Part shown: in pieces, positions 1 to 9,253 of the stretch
Position numbering within the stretch: position 1 is the stretch's first letter
Layout: each line of letters starts with the position of its first letter
Source of the DNA: JARFQW01 sp963842955
GTDB lineage: Bacteria > Pseudomonadota > Gammaproteobacteria > Steroidobacterales > XN24
Reading direction: 5' to 3'
DNA length: 64,000 nt
Assembly: GCA_963842955.1 (NCBI GenBank)
Contig: CAWJIJ010000007.1
Span: 248,001-312,000, forward strand
The notes under the pieces: generated by a model
What the model saw: only the letters and a program-made list of their open reading frames with translations
Databases searched by the model: none
Told to the model about the DNA's origin: nothing
Position numbers and translations under genes: made by a program

Positions 1-1277
1 CCTGCGATCTGGCCGAAGCGTCCGAATCCAGCGATGATCACCGCCGCACCGGTGTCTTCCACGTCGCTGTCCCGTTCGGCCTTGCGGGTGTCGCCGGCAC
101 CGAAGGTCGGCTGAAGCAGGCGTTGATCCAGGATCAGCAACAGCGGCGTCACTGCCATGCTCAGCGCGGTCACCGCAACGAGGAGATCGGCCACCTGCGG
201 CGGCAGCACGTTTTCGTCGACGGCGTGGGCCAGCAGAACAAAAGCGAACTCGCCGCCCTGGGCCAGGATGAGGGCAAGGCTAAGGCTGCGGCGGTTCTGA
301 TGCCCCCAGGCCCGAGCAAGCCCGAATACGATGACACCCTTGATCAGCACCAGCAGGGCGACGAGCGCGATGACCAGGCCCGGTCGTTCGAGCACCAGAC
401 CGAAGTCGATTGTGGCGCCGATAGAGATAAAGAACAGTCCCAGCAGCAGGCCCTTGAAGGGTTCGATGTCCGACTCGAGTTCGTGGCGGTACTCGCTGCT
501 GGCGAGCACGACGCCGGCAAGGAACGCCCCGAGAGCGGGGGAGAGCCCGGCGGCCTCCATGGCGAGGGTGACGCCGACGACAATGAGCAAGGCGGCGGCC
601 GTGAAGATCTCCGGAATACGCGCCGCCGCGATGGCCCTGAATACCGGCGTGATGACGAACCGGCCGCCAGCGACCACCGCCGCGGCCACACCGATGACAA
701 TCAGCACCGACCCCAGGCCACCGCTGCTTGCACCCTCGGCGGCGGCCAGCGGCGAGCCGGCGGCCAGCAGCGGCAGAACCGCGAGAATGGGGATTACGGT
801 GATGTCCTGGAACAGGAGCATGGCGAAACCGCTACGCCCCGCCGGCGTCGTCATCAGGCCGGTTTCCTGCAGGGACTGCACCGCGATAGCCGTGGACGAA
901 CCCGCGAAAATCAGGCCGATGGCCAAGGCCTGGGGCCAGGGCAAACCGAAGGCCAGACCGACGCCCGTGATCGCTGCAACCGTCAGGCCCGTTTGCAGTC
1001 CGCCGAGGCCGAGAATCGAGCTGCGGAGCTGCCAGAGCAGTTCCGGACGCAGTTCCAGACCAATGATGAACAACATCATGATGATGCCGAATTCGGCGAG
1101 CGCCATCACGCCTTCCGGATGGTCCCCAACCAGCCCGAGAGCCGACGGGCCGATCGCGATGCCGGCGATCAGGTAACCCAGAATTGAACCGAGTCCCAGT
1201 CGGCGAGCGAGCGGGACGGCCACGACCCCGGCCAGGAGGTACACAAAGGCTTGCTCGAGCAATCCCGGTTCATGCAT
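1..1277 (-). CDS. KefB/KefC-type glutathione-regulated K+/H+ antiporter (CPA2), 3' end missing
   Basis: This is the N-terminal ~425 residues of an inner-membrane potassium efflux antiporter, whose family exchanges K+ for H+ and protects cells from electrophiles. It begins MHEPGLLEQAFVYLLAGV and shows the CPA2 signatures GLGSILGYLIAGIAIGP near residue 35 and FGIIMMLFIIGLELRP near residue 65. The last visible residues read VIIAGFGRFGQIA, the GxGxxG nucleotide loop that opens the cytosolic RCK/TrkA-N domain, so the window edge falls at the start of the regulatory domain. The start ATG (1277-1275) overlaps the end of the upstream KefF/G-like gene by 8 bp, the usual ancillary-subunit/antiporter arrangement. 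KefB and KefC cannot be told apart here. Confidence 0.88.
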   Translation of the reverse strand, partial: MHEPGLLEQAFVYLLAGVVAVPLARRLGLGSILGYLIAGIAIGPSALGLVGDHPEGVMALAEFGIIMMLFIIGLELRPELLWQLRSSILGLGGLQTGLTVAAITGVGLAFGLPWPQALAIGLIFAGSSTAIAVQSLQETGLMTTPAGRSGFAMLLFQDITVIPILAVLPLLAAGSPLAAAEGASSGGLGSVLIVIGVAAAVVAGGRFVITPVFRAIAAARIPEIFTAAALLIVVGVTLAMEAAGLSPALGAFLAGVVLASSEYRHELESDIEPFKGLLLGLFFISIGATIDFGLVLERPGLVIALVALLVLIKGVIVFGLARAWGHQNRRSLSLALILAQGGEFAFVLLAHAVDENVLPPQVADLLVAVTALSMAVTPLLLILDQRLLQPTFGAGDTRKAERDSDVEDTGAAVIIAGFGRFGQIA

Positions 1278-1896
1278 GGGTTGATGACTCCCGAATGAGG
1301 GGCAGGTCAAGATCCAGGCGGTCCCGGCCGGACAGTGCCGCAACATCCACGCGATCCTCGGTGAATGCCTCAATCACGCGGGTATAGGCCTGGGCCCGGG
1401 GCAGGATGTCGGCCTCGCGCTTGAGCCGGTGGGTCGCGTAGGTGACGAACGGCGGCAGATAGTTGATACCGCAAAGCCGGCAGGTCTGTTCGAACGGAGT
1501 GAGCAATTCGCTCAAGTTGAAGTAGTTCAGGCCCTCGCGGCGATAGGCGTCTTCGCCTCCGCCCGCGGAGATGGCGCTGAAGGCGATCTTGCCGGCCAGC
1601 GCGGTGCCCCCGGTGCCGTAGGCAAAACCGTATTCCAGGACGAGGTCCTGCCACTCCTTCAGGAGCGCCGGGCTGGAGTACCAGTAAAACGGGTGGTGAA
1701 AAACGATGACATCGTGTTCCACGAGGAGGTCCTGCTCCCGCGGCACGTCGATCAGGAAATCCGGATACTGCTCGTAGAGATCGTTGACGGTCACGCCGGG
1801 CAGGTCCCGGACGGCGCGCACCAGGCGGGAGTTTACCCGCGAGCGTTGCAGCGCCGGGTGGGCGAAAAGGATCAGTACCTTGCGGGCGGCAGTCAT
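1270..1896 (-). CDS. KefF/KefG-like NAD(P)H quinone oxidoreductase, antiporter ancillary subunit
   Basis: This is a flavodoxin-fold NAD(P)H oxidoreductase of the KefF/KefG/MdaB family, about 208 residues. The start MTAARKVLILFAHP fits the first beta strand and phosphate-loop region; an upstream in-frame ATG would add 20 residues of non-family sequence, so the internal start is preferred. Family motifs include DVIVFHHPFYWYSSPALLK near residue 80, the flavin-site stretch EYGFAYG, and GKIAFSAISAGG near 125. In this family the protein binds the Kef antiporter on the cytosolic face and is needed for full efflux activity. The gene overlaps the antiporter start by 8 bp, so the two are almost certainly co-translated. 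KefF versus KefG is not resolvable. Confidence 0.85.
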   Translation of the reverse strand: MTAARKVLILFAHPALQRSRVNSRLVRAVRDLPGVTVNDLYEQYPDFLIDVPREQDLLVEHDVIVFHHPFYWYSSPALLKEWQDLVLEYGFAYGTGGTALAGKIAFSAISAGGGEDAYRREGLNYFNLSELLTPFEQTCRLCGINYLPPFVTYATHRLKREADILPRAQAYTRVIEAFTEDRVDVAALSGRDRLDLDLPLIRESSTHA

Positions 1897-1987
1897 GGCG
1901 GAGCCTGTCGAGTAACGGAAAGCGGCATGATCATACGACCCGGGTCGCGCCGCCAAGCCCCGGTGCCGCCGCGGTATTCCGCAGGCT

Positions 1988-3313
1988 TCAGAGAAACTCG
2001 CCTATCAGCTCGCGAACGTTGACCCGCGCGCCGATTCGGGCGCAGAGCAAAAACGAGCCGACCAGCTTGCGGTGGAGAAACGCTGTGGACGGCGGCGGCG
2101 ACTGGAAATGCTCGCTCTGGAACACCAGGTCCATGCCGGCCTGCGCCGCGCGCTGCAGCAGGTTCGAAGCCTGGAAGTCATAAACGCCGTCATGGGCCAG
2201 CGGCTCGCACACCAGGAGGATGAGGTCCACGACCTGCTCGGCGTGCGCCGGCGGATCGTCGGAATTGAGATAACCGAGCCCCGCGGCTGCCTCTGCAACC
2301 CGGGTCCGGTCGCCGGCCATGATAGCCCGGCACACATCCGCATAGCCGCGCACGAACCCGGGCTCGAACTCCACGGTCGAGCCGAAATCCAGGAGGGTGA
2401 CCGTTCCGCTTGCCGGGCTGTAGCGATAATTTCCGAAGTTGGGGTCGGACTGCATGAGGCGGAACTCGAACAGTTCGCGGAACAGCAGGTGCTCGAGTAT
2501 CCCGCCGACGCGGTCGCGTTCCGCCTGCTCGATGTCCGCGTGGGAGAGATGCTCCAGGGGCGAGCCCGGAGCATAGTCCATGGCGAGGATCCGGCGGGTA
2601 GTGAAGTCCCGGTGCAGAGCCGGCACCCGGAACCCCGGCTCATCGGCCAGCTGCTCCCCGTAGCGCTCCAGGTATTCGCCTTCCAGCAAATAGTCGGCTT
2701 CCTGGCGGAGCTGGCGTTTCGCCTCCCGCATCAGCGGCGCCATGTCGACCCCCGCCGGGATCAGGCGGCTGGCCTTCAGGAGCATCCCGAGATTGTCCAC
2801 GTCGCTGGAAATGCTCCTTGCTACGCCGGGGTACTGGATCTTCAACGCCAGCTCGCGCCCGTCCGCCGTGATCGCATGGTGTACCTGGCCAATCGAGGCG
2901 GCCGCGTCGGGCTCGAAGTCGAAACTGGAGAATCGGGATTCCCACCCATGGCCGTACTCCCGGCCCAGTATTCCGCGCAGCTGACCCGGCGGCATGCTGT
3001 CCGCCGAGTCCCTCAGCAACGTCAGGGCTGCTGCGAATTCCGCCGGCAGCAGGTGCTCGCCTTCCATGGAAAGCAGCTGGCCCAGCTTCATGGCGGCGCC
3101 GCGCATCTCTGACAGCCGCCGCGCCAGGCGGCGAGCGTTAGCCGGCGTCAGGAGAACCGAGTGGGAATCGTCCGTGGTGCCACGCCCCAGGCGCCGGAAC
3201 CCCTCGGCAACGCCGCCTGCTGCCATACCCCCGGCGGTGAGACCGAGCTTGATCAGGCGGGCGGCCGGGCTGGCCGGAACACGGGACTGGCGCTTGGGGC
3301 TGGAACGGCTCAT
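1988..3313 (-). CDS. ABC1/UbiB-family atypical kinase (COQ8/ADCK-like)
   Basis: This is an atypical protein-kinase-like ATPase of the ABC1/ADCK/UbiB family, about 441 residues; members support ubiquinone biosynthesis or lipid homeostasis. Visible motifs in order are the KxGQ motif MKLGQLLSM (~75), AAASIGQVH (~140), the nucleotide-binding Lys in ALKIQYPG (~157), the ExD-type motif QEADY (~205), the catalytic-loop equivalent QSDPNFGN (~283) and LLDFGS (~302). The QSDPN form resembles COQ8 (QTDPN) rather than the HxDxHPGN form of UbiB. It lacks the C-terminal membrane helices typical of UbiB. The start ATG overlaps the stop of the upstream SRPBCC gene (ATGA), implying coupled translation. A second paralogue lies at 33062-34355. 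Confidence 0.85.
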   Translation of the reverse strand: MSRSSPKRQSRVPASPAARLIKLGLTAGGMAAGGVAEGFRRLGRGTTDDSHSVLLTPANARRLARRLSEMRGAAMKLGQLLSMEGEHLLPAEFAAALTLLRDSADSMPPGQLRGILGREYGHGWESRFSSFDFEPDAAASIGQVHHAITADGRELALKIQYPGVARSISSDVDNLGMLLKASRLIPAGVDMAPLMREAKRQLRQEADYLLEGEYLERYGEQLADEPGFRVPALHRDFTTRRILAMDYAPGSPLEHLSHADIEQAERDRVGGILEHLLFRELFEFRLMQSDPNFGNYRYSPASGTVTLLDFGSTVEFEPGFVRGYADVCRAIMAGDRTRVAEAAAGLGYLNSDDPPAHAEQVVDLILLVCEPLAHDGVYDFQASNLLQRAAQAGMDLVFQSEHFQSPPPSTAFLHRKLVGSFLLCARIGARVNVRELIGEFL

Positions 3314-3729
3314 GGGGAAAGGCCTGGCGGTAGCGGTTGTCCAGGGTCTTCGGCAAGCCGGGCAATACGGATGGCGGCGATCCGGCACACGGGCCAGTAC
3401 GCGATAGCCCACAAGGGCAGCTCGAAGACCACGCGGATGTGGCTATTCTCATCGTCCAGCCGATGTCCGGTGGCCGCGATGCCCGCGACGCGCCAGGTCC
3501 AGAAACGATGGGCTTCGAAGCCGGTAATTTCGTAGTCCAGCCACAGGCCGGCGGCGGTCAGCACCCGGCCCGTGCTTCCCGCGGCGATGGCCGCATCGGC
3601 GGGGTCCACCGCACGGACCGACGGGCCCCACAGGGGCCAGTAACGCGTCTCGGTGAGCATCGACCAGACCCGCTCCCTCGGGGCATGACACAGGGCGCTT
3701 GCGGTCAGCCGTCTAACCATCACGCTCAT
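3310..3729 (-). CDS. SRPBCC (START-like) ligand-binding domain protein
   Basis: This is a small single-domain protein of 139 residues with the pattern of polyketide cyclase/SRPBCC proteins: an N-terminal ASALCHAPRERVWSMLTET strand-helix unit, the WPLWGPSV segment, and a middle stretch of amphipathic strands ending in a hydrophobic C-terminal helix (IAYWPVCRIAAIRIARLAE). The fold forms a hydrophobic pocket for lipids or isoprenoid-like ligands. Its gene overlaps the following UbiB-like gene by 4 bp. SRPBCC proteins such as Coq10 bind quinones, so a role alongside a COQ8-like kinase is reasonable inference but not shown. Starts at 3729 and 3720 are both possible. Confidence 0.6.
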   Translation of the reverse strand: MSVMVRRLTASALCHAPRERVWSMLTETRYWPLWGPSVRAVDPADAAIAAGSTGRVLTAAGLWLDYEITGFEAHRFWTWRVAGIAATGHRLDDENSHIRVVFELPLWAIAYWPVCRIAAIRIARLAEDPGQPLPPGLSP

Positions 3730-4301
3730 CAGGCGCTATGGGCCAACAAGCGTCTTGTTGGCGGAAACTCCCGGCCGGCAGAGGCGGATGGGAAGCCAAG
3801 GAGCCGAACGCTCCCTTCGCAGCAATAGAGACAGTTGTACGGGGGGCAGATTTCCATTACCGGGCACTATGCCGCCCCGTTGGACCCAAGGCGAATTCCG
3901 GCCCTTGGGATACAAGTGAGTTCGGCGGGTGACCTGCGTGTTCCGCGACGGCCGGGCGCGGCTTTTTCCGAACGAACGATACTGGCTGCGGGAACGGCTT
4001 CAGCGCAGAGCGCGCGGCCGGTGGGCGCCGCGATTTCGCCGACGTTGCTGCAGCCGCCCGCGGAGGGGCCAGGGCAGCGGCCTCGTGTCCCGCTCATCGC
4101 CGGGGGGAGGCTGTGGCGCGTCTGAATAGTTCGTGTCTGTCTTCATGCGATCCGAATGTTGTAGCTTTGGTGTTATGGATCTAAGACATTCGGATGGCGG
4201 TTTGGTGCCCTCGGGTGTGCGAGTGGTCTGCTGCATCCGCCTTGAGCAACCCGGCGAAACGTCGTAGAGGAACCGCCACACAGCCGGTTGCGGGAGGACA
4301 G
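3730..4301. other. Intergenic region, 572 bp, no convincing gene
   Basis: No reading frame here has family-like composition or a good ribosome-binding site. The only structure seen is the 10-bp inverted repeat at 4150-4195 upstream of msrA. The left part presumably holds the promoter of the SRPBCC/UbiB pair and the right part that of msrA. Confidence 0.5.
4150..4195. repeat. 10-bp perfect inverted repeat upstream of msrA
   Basis: ATCCGAATGT at 4150-4159 is the exact reverse complement of ACATTCGGAT at 4186-4195, with a 26-bp spacer. It has no T-tract, so it is not an intrinsic terminator. It lies 107 bp before the msrA start and could be a regulator site or a transcript hairpin. A related palindrome, CATTCGAATG, occurs at 4307-4316 just inside msrA. 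Confidence 0.4.
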
Positions 4302-4955
4302 ATGAACATTCGAATGATCAATCGCAAGGCCAGGCTGCCATCCCGGGAAAATGCCCTTCCGGGCCGGGAGCAGCCCGTCGCGGTGCCCGAGGTCCATTTC
4401 GTCAATGGCAATCCGCTGGTCCCGCCATGGCCTGAGGGCTTTCACGAAACGATCTTTGCGCTGGGGTGTTTCTGGGGCGCCGAGCGGGTCTTCTGGGAGC
4501 AGCCCGGTGTATGGACCACCGCGGTGGGCTATGCGGGCGGATTCACCGAGAACCCCACATACGAGGAAGTCTGCTCCGGCCTCACCGGCCACACGGAGGC
4601 GGTTCGGGTCGTGTTTGATCCCGAAACCGTGAGTTTCGAATCCTTGCTCAGGCGTTTCTGGGAATCCCACGATCCGACACAGGGAATGCGCCAGGGCAAC
4701 GACGTCGGGACCCAGTACCGGTCGGCGATTTTTACGACCACCGGGGACCAGGAAGTCGCCGCGGCCGCTTCCAGGGAAGCCTTCGGGGCGAAGCTGGCTC
4801 GATCCGGCTTCGGCGGCATCACAACGGAAATCCTGCCCGCCGGCAAGTTCTACTACGCTGAGGCCGGCCATCAGCAGTATCTCGCCAAGAACCCGGCCGG
4901 CTACTGCGGACTGGGCGGCACCGGAATCAGCTGTCCGGCGGTGTCTACGAGCTGA
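4302..4955 (+). CDS. msrA: Peptide-methionine (S)-S-oxide reductase
   Basis: MsrA reduces the S-epimer of methionine sulfoxide in proteins and free methionine, using thioredoxin. The product is 217 residues. The catalytic motif GCFWGAE lies near residue 54, followed by VGYAGGFTENPTYEEVCSG and the YRSAIF segment, all diagnostic of MsrA. A resolving Cys is present in the C-terminal tail (GYCGLGGTGISC). The start ATG at 4302 is chosen because GGGAGGA sits 6-7 bases upstream; the frame stays open further left, but that sequence has no family similarity. The N-terminal ~45 residues are longer than in minimal MsrA proteins and look cytosolic. The gene appears to stand alone. Confidence 0.95.
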   Translation: MNIRMINRKARLPSRENALPGREQPVAVPEVHFVNGNPLVPPWPEGFHETIFALGCFWGAERVFWEQPGVWTTAVGYAGGFTENPTYEEVCSGLTGHTEAVRVVFDPETVSFESLLRRFWESHDPTQGMRQGNDVGTQYRSAIFTTTGDQEVAAAASREAFGAKLARSGFGGITTEILPAGKFYYAEAGHQQYLAKNPAGYCGLGGTGISCPAVSTS

Positions 4956-5053
4956 CCGCCCTGACCGGATACTATTCCGGCGTGAACCCGATCCTCGAAA
5001 ACCGAGGCGGCCCGTGGCAGGGTGATCGACTTTGCACAGCGGCCCGGGCCGAG

Positions 5054-6014
5054 ATGAGCGCATCCTCAAACCAGATGTCTTCCCGAAAGGGTTTTAACCG
5101 GCTTGACGCCGATTTCGCGAGTGGCAGCGAGCGTTGCGCGGCATGGCTGTATTTGCCGGCGGGTGCCGACAATCCGCCGATCGTGGTGATGGGCCACGGA
5201 TTTGCCGCGGAACGGGATTTTCGTTTGCCGGCCTACGCCGAGGCTTTCGCCTCACGGGGTTATGCCGTTCTCCTCTTTGACTACCGGGGCTTTGGTTCGA
5301 GTGCAGGCTCGCCCCGCCAGCTGGTCAGTCCGCGCAGACACCTGGCGGACTGGCAGGCGGCGGTGGATCATGTCCGCAGCCTGCCGCAGGTGGATGCCAC
5401 GCGCATGGTCCTCTGGGGCTCGTCCTTCGGCGGTGGCCATGCCCTGGTCACCGCGGCTCGCAACCCCGATGTCGCAGGAGTTATTGCCCAGGTTCCGTAC
5501 GTGGAATCAGTCTCCACGCTGCGGCGTCTCACCCTGGGAGAACTCCTGCAGGCCGTGGGCTCCGGAATTCGGGACCTGTTTCGTGCCCTGACCGGGCGTG
5601 CGCCCTATACCGTGCCGGTCTACGCGAATCCCGGAGAGTTCGCCTGCATGAATACGCCGGAGAGCGCTGCGGGCTATGCGGCCATGGTGCCCGCGGGTTC
5701 GGCCTGGACGAATGCCTGTCCCGCGCGAATCTTTCTCACCCTGCCGCTTTTATCGGCCGATTGCGTCGGCGGCGCGCATCGACGCGCCCGCCCTGCTGCT
5801 CGCGGCCGAGGACGACGAGCTCATTCCGCTGGCGGACGTGGAAGCGTGTGCGGCACGCATTAGGAACGGGCGCATTGCGCGGGTTCCCGGCGGCCACTTC
5901 AGCGTCTATACGGGGGAGGGTTTCGATCGCGCTACCGGTATCTACCTGCAGTTCCTCGATCGCTACCTCAAGTCGGCGCGCCAGGGCCAGAAAGTGTCCA
6001 GGACCGCTGCCTAG
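5054..6014 (+). CDS. Alpha/beta hydrolase, interrupted by a +1 frameshift
   Basis: This is a serine hydrolase of the alpha/beta fold, YcjY/S15-like, about 319 residues when the frames are joined. The first frame has the oxyanion region MGHGFAAERD, then YRGFGSS and the nucleophile elbow WGSSFGGG. The frame breaks at 5747-5753 (CTG CCG CTT TTA T); one base later the next frame carries LYRPIASAARIDAPALLLAAEDDELIPL, holding the acid Asp, and the catalytic His in GGHFSVYTGEG. Removing one base restores the whole triad. The start is uncertain: ATG 5054 is preferred, with GTG 4982 and ATG 5075 possible. The TAG stop lies in a CTAG palindrome shared with the convergent transporter gene. Confidence 0.75.
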
Positions 6015-7388
6015 GCGAGGTTTGCCAGCAGTACCAGGCCCACCGCGACCGGCGCGACGTAGCGGAGCGAGAACCGCCAGGACCGGAACACCCAGCCGTC
6101 CGGGATGCCCAGTTCATCCCGGGTGGATTCGCGGGTCATCACCCATCCCGCAAACACGGCAATAAGAATGCCGCCGGCGGGCAGCATGATATTGCTGGTG
6201 GCGTAGTCGATCAGGTCGAACACGGTTTTGCCGGCGAAGGGTTCCAGACCTTCCAGCGGGTGCACGTCCTTCCAGATGTTGAAGGAAAACACCGTGGCCA
6301 GCCCGGTGATCCAGGCCAGCAGGCCGGCTATGGCGGCCGACGGGCCTCGCCGCCAGCCCCGGTGCTCTTCCGCCCAGGCAACAATCGGCTCCAGGACGGC
6401 AATCGTCGAGGTCAGGGCGGAAACAATCAGCAGCAGGAAGAAAATGGACCCGAACAGCGAACCGCCGGGCATCTGGCCAAAGGCGATGGGCAGGGTCACG
6501 AACAGCAGGCCGGGGCCTTCAGCGGGGTCGAGGCCGTTGGCAAAGACGAGGGGGAAAATGGCCAGGCCCGCGAGCAGGGCCACCAGCGTATCCGCGCCGG
6601 CGATAAGGACGGCGGAGCGGGTCAGCGAGGCCCCCGGGTCCAGGTAGGATCCATAGGCAATCAGCAGACCCATCGCCACGCTGACCGAGAAGAATGCCTG
6701 GCCAACAGCGCCCAGCGCCACCGCGGGCGTGATCTTCGAGAAATCCGCCTTGAAGAGAAACGCCACGGCCGCGGCGAAATCCCCGGCCACCGCCGCATAG
6801 ACCACCAGCAGCAGGAGCATGACGAGCAGGGCGGGCATCAGGAAACGAACCGCCCGTTCGATGCCCTTCTGCAAGCCCCTGCTCACGATGAGTACGGTCA
6901 GGATCATGAACACGGCATGCCAGAAAGTGAGCAGCCCCGGCGCGGCCAGCAAGTTCGGTGAAGACCGAACTGACGGTGTCCGAATCGGCGCCGGCGAAAC
7001 GGCCCGAGGCCAGCTTGGGCAGATAGGCAAAGGCCCAGCCGGCGATCACGCTGTAGAAACTCAGGATCAGGAAAACCGCCAGCACGTTGAGCATGCCCAC
7101 CAGGCGCCAGGCCGGGGAGGCGCCGGCTTCGCGGGCCAGGTTGGCAAAGCTGTTGACGGGACTCATCCGCCCGCGGCGGCCGATCAGGAGTTCGGCGGCA
7201 ACAATGGGAACTGCCACGACCACAATCGCGCCGATATAGACGATGACGAAGGCCGCCCCTCCGCTGACTCCCGCGGTGTAGGGAAACTTCCAGAGATTGC
7301 CCAGGCCGACGGCGGCGCCCACCGCCGCCATGAGAAAAACGAAGCGGGAAGACCAGTGCTCGTGTACGCCGTTGTTGCTGTTTTGCAT
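6011..7388 (-). CDS. Sodium:neurotransmitter symporter (SNF) family transporter, +1 frameshift
   Basis: This is a Na+-dependent amino-acid/solute symporter of the LeuT/SNF family, ~459 residues with about 12 membrane segments when the frames are joined. The N-terminus has the first-helix signature VGAAVGLGNLWKFPY that forms the sodium and substrate sites. The frame breaks at 6947-6953: the upstream frame ends SSVFTEL (GAA CTT) and, after skipping one base, continues LAAPGLLTFWHAVFM, which fits the conserved F-x-x-L-L-x-x-P...WH..FM pattern exactly, so the junction is pinned to one codon. The downstream half has YGSYL, the family's later helices and a C-terminal transmembrane pair. Substrate is unknown. 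Confidence 0.85.
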
Positions 7389-7533
7389 CGTCGTCGCCGC
7401 TGCGCCGGGAAAGCATTCGGAAGTTTCAGTCCCGGATCATAGCGGATGCGCTGTTTCGAAGCCCCGCGCTACCGGGGGGCCACCGGCGTTATCATGCGGG
7501 CATATCCGGGAGCTTGCCCGGGGAGAACCTTCG

Positions 7534-8004
7534 ATGATTCGATTCGCCATGGTCCTGGGCACGATGGTTCTGGTAGCAGCAACGGGCTGTGCCAGCCGCA
7601 GCCTGTCGGGTGATGTTTACAGTCGCAGTGACGCGCAAAAAGCGTGGCGAGCTCACTGGGGCGAGGTCGTTGCCGCACGCCCCGTGACAATCGAGGGCGA
7701 ACCTACGGCCCTGGGCACGTCCGGGGGCGGACTGGTCGGCTACAGCCTGGGCCGCGTCGTGGGCTCCGGCTCAGGGTCGCGGGTGGCCGGTGCCGTGGGT
7801 GGCGTGGCCGGTGCCGTTGCCGGGCAGCAGGTGGAAAAAGCCGCGACCACCGAGGGGGGCGTTGAGCTCACCATCGACATGGACCGTGGCGACCTGCTGG
7901 TGATCGTGCAGTCCGACGATGTCAGTTTCTCCCCGGGCGAGCGTGTGCGAGTGCTGCTGGGGCGCGGCGACCAGGCCCGGGTCGTCAAGCCGCCCGGCAG
8001 CTGA
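7534..8004 (+). CDS. Glycine-zipper outer-membrane lipoprotein
   Basis: This is a 156-residue predicted lipoprotein. The signal peptide MIRFAMVLGTMVLVAATGC ends in a lipobox-like ATGC. The middle has a glycine-zipper 2TM segment (GGGLVGYSLGRVVGSGSG... GAVGGVAGAVAG) like SlyB or the Rickettsia 17-kDa antigen family. A C-terminal beta domain (LLVIVQSDDVSFSPGERVRVLLG) matches the ending of SlyB-like lipoproteins. The ATG at 7534 follows a GGGGAGAA ribosome site; the longer upstream frame has no such signal. It faces away from the SNF transporter gene and shares an intergenic promoter region with it. A role in envelope integrity is inferred from the family. Confidence 0.8.
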   Translation: MIRFAMVLGTMVLVAATGCASRSLSGDVYSRSDAQKAWRAHWGEVVAARPVTIEGEPTALGTSGGGLVGYSLGRVVGSGSGSRVAGAVGGVAGAVAGQQVEKAATTEGGVELTIDMDRGDLLVIVQSDDVSFSPGERVRVLLGRGDQARVVKPPGS

Positions 8005-8159
8005 CGCCAGGATGTTGTGCAGAGCCGCCATGCAGCCGATGCAACCATCCGCTACGTGTGAGCGAAACCTCGGTGCGTGGACAGACAGATGATCAAGCCG
8101 ACTTTCGGCCGACCGGCTGCTTTGCGCCCGAAAACGGGCATCGTCACTCCGGGGTCTTC

Positions 8160-8799
8160 GTGACCACGCTGCTGCACATCGATTCCAGTCCGTTGGGAGA
8201 TGCATCCGTGACCCGGCGGCTGACGAGGGAGTTTGTGCGCGGCTGGTGTGAGGCGCATCCGGCCACCGACGTGCTCAGGCGGGATCTCCAGGACCCGCCG
8301 CCGCCCCACCTGGACGAGAGCGCCCTGGCCGCGTTCTGGAACCCCTGACGCGCCCACCGATCCGGATTCCGGCGCCGCGCTGGCGCTGTCCGATGCGATG
8401 ATCCAGGAGCTCGAGGCCGCAGACCTCGTACTGCTCGGATCCCCCATGTACAACTTCACGGTGACATCCACGCTGAAGGCCTGGATGGACATGGTGGGCC
8501 GGGCCGGGCGGACATTCCGCTACACCGCCGACGGCGTGCAGGGCCTTCTCGGCGGCCGCCGGGCCGTGATCATTACCGCTAGAGGGGGCTTTTATCGGGG
8601 CGGCGGTCCGACCTCCGGCGCCGATCACCAGACTGCGCTGCTGGATACCTATTTCCGGTTTCTCGGCATGGACGATGTGATGTTCGTCCACGCAGAAGGG
8701 CAGGGCATGGAACGGGAGCGGGCCCGGGTCGAAGAAGACCGGGCCCGCTCGGAGATCCGCCAGCTTGTCAGTACCGGAGCTGCAGGCGCTCTCGCCTGA
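8160..8799 (+). CDS. azoR: FMN-dependent NADH:quinone oxidoreductase (AzoR/AcpD type), +1 frameshift
   Basis: AzoR-type flavodoxin-fold reductases carry out two-electron quinone or azo reduction. The GTG at 8160 starts VTTLLHIDSSPLGDASVTRRL, the family's N-terminal strand and phosphate loop. The zero frame ends at TGA 8346-8348; the next frame carries PDAPTDPDSG, ALALSDAMIQELEAADLVLLGSPMYNFT (FMN loop MYNF), WMDMVGRAGRTFRYT, and the ITARGGFYRGGGP loop. Family members read (F/W)xTP at the junction, so the extra base is most likely an A in TGGAACC near 8340. The joined protein is ~212 residues, normal for AzoR. A 12-bp inverted repeat lies in the 3' part of the gene (8716-8750). Confidence 0.82.
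8716..8750 (+). repeat. 12-bp inverted repeat inside the azoR 3' end
   Basis: GAGCGGGCCCGG (8716-8727) is the exact reverse complement of CCGGGCCCGCTC (8739-8750), with an 11-base loop. No T-tract follows, so it is not a standard terminator. It encodes an Arg/Glu-rich helix and may simply reflect GC-rich codon choice, but the stem is long for chance. Confidence 0.4.
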
Positions 8800-8810
8800 G
8801 GCGGAAAAGC

Positions 8811-9242
8811 CTATCGCGGCACGGGCCGGCAGCCACCCATGATGACAAAGGCCGCGCCGTCCGTGGAGGCAGTCAGCGACATGATGCCCTCGTCCAGCGT
8901 GATGGCGGCCGTCCAGCCCAGTCCGTCCCGGATGCCCTCGATACCATCCTCGGCGCCCTGCAGGATGATCTTTTGGTCAATCACCACCCGCTCCTTCACC
9001 TCGGTGGTCCGCTGGTCCTCCGGTCCGGCCCGGGAGTCGATCGAGCCGTCGCCAAGGTCAACCATGAACAGGGTCGGTGCAGCAATATCAGCCGGCGCGA
9101 CCTGCTTGCAGCCCCTGTGCAGGACGCATTCGTAGTACTGCATGCCCGTGCACAGGATCTTCTCGTCGCCTTTCAGCGGATAGTCCGCGTAGGCGGCGGA
9201 CGACAGGGTCAGGGCCGCCAGGCCCAGGGCAAGGTTTCTCAT
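8811..9242 (-). CDS. Exported protein of unknown function
   Basis: The product is 143 residues with a clear cleavable signal peptide (MRNLALGLAALTLSSAAYA, cleavage after AYA). The mature part contains three or four Cys (LCTGMQYYECVLHRGCKQV and a C-terminal GGC), which could form periplasmic disulfides. There is a DIAAPTLFMVDLGDGSIDS segment and a beta-rich C-terminus ending in MGGCRPVPR. I do not recognise the family. ATG 9242 is chosen because it opens the signal peptide. It lies 12 bp after the glycine-zipper gene and on the same strand, so the two are probably co-transcribed with ppk2 upstream. Confidence 0.6.
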   Translation of the reverse strand: MRNLALGLAALTLSSAAYADYPLKGDEKILCTGMQYYECVLHRGCKQVAPADIAAPTLFMVDLGDGSIDSRAGPEDQRTTEVKERVVIDQKIILQGAEDGIEGIRDGLGWTAAITLDEGIMSLTASTDGAAFVIMGGCRPVPR

Positions 9243-9253
9243 GTCGAAGTCTC

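Noticed and set aside
3835..4125. Frame of ~96 codons between the SRPBCC and msrA genes
   Set aside because: No ribosome-binding site, no family pattern and low-complexity composition.
5676..6014. Separate small gene after the hydrolase first frame
   Set aside because: It carries the acid and His of the same catalytic triad, so it is the C-terminal part of one interrupted gene.
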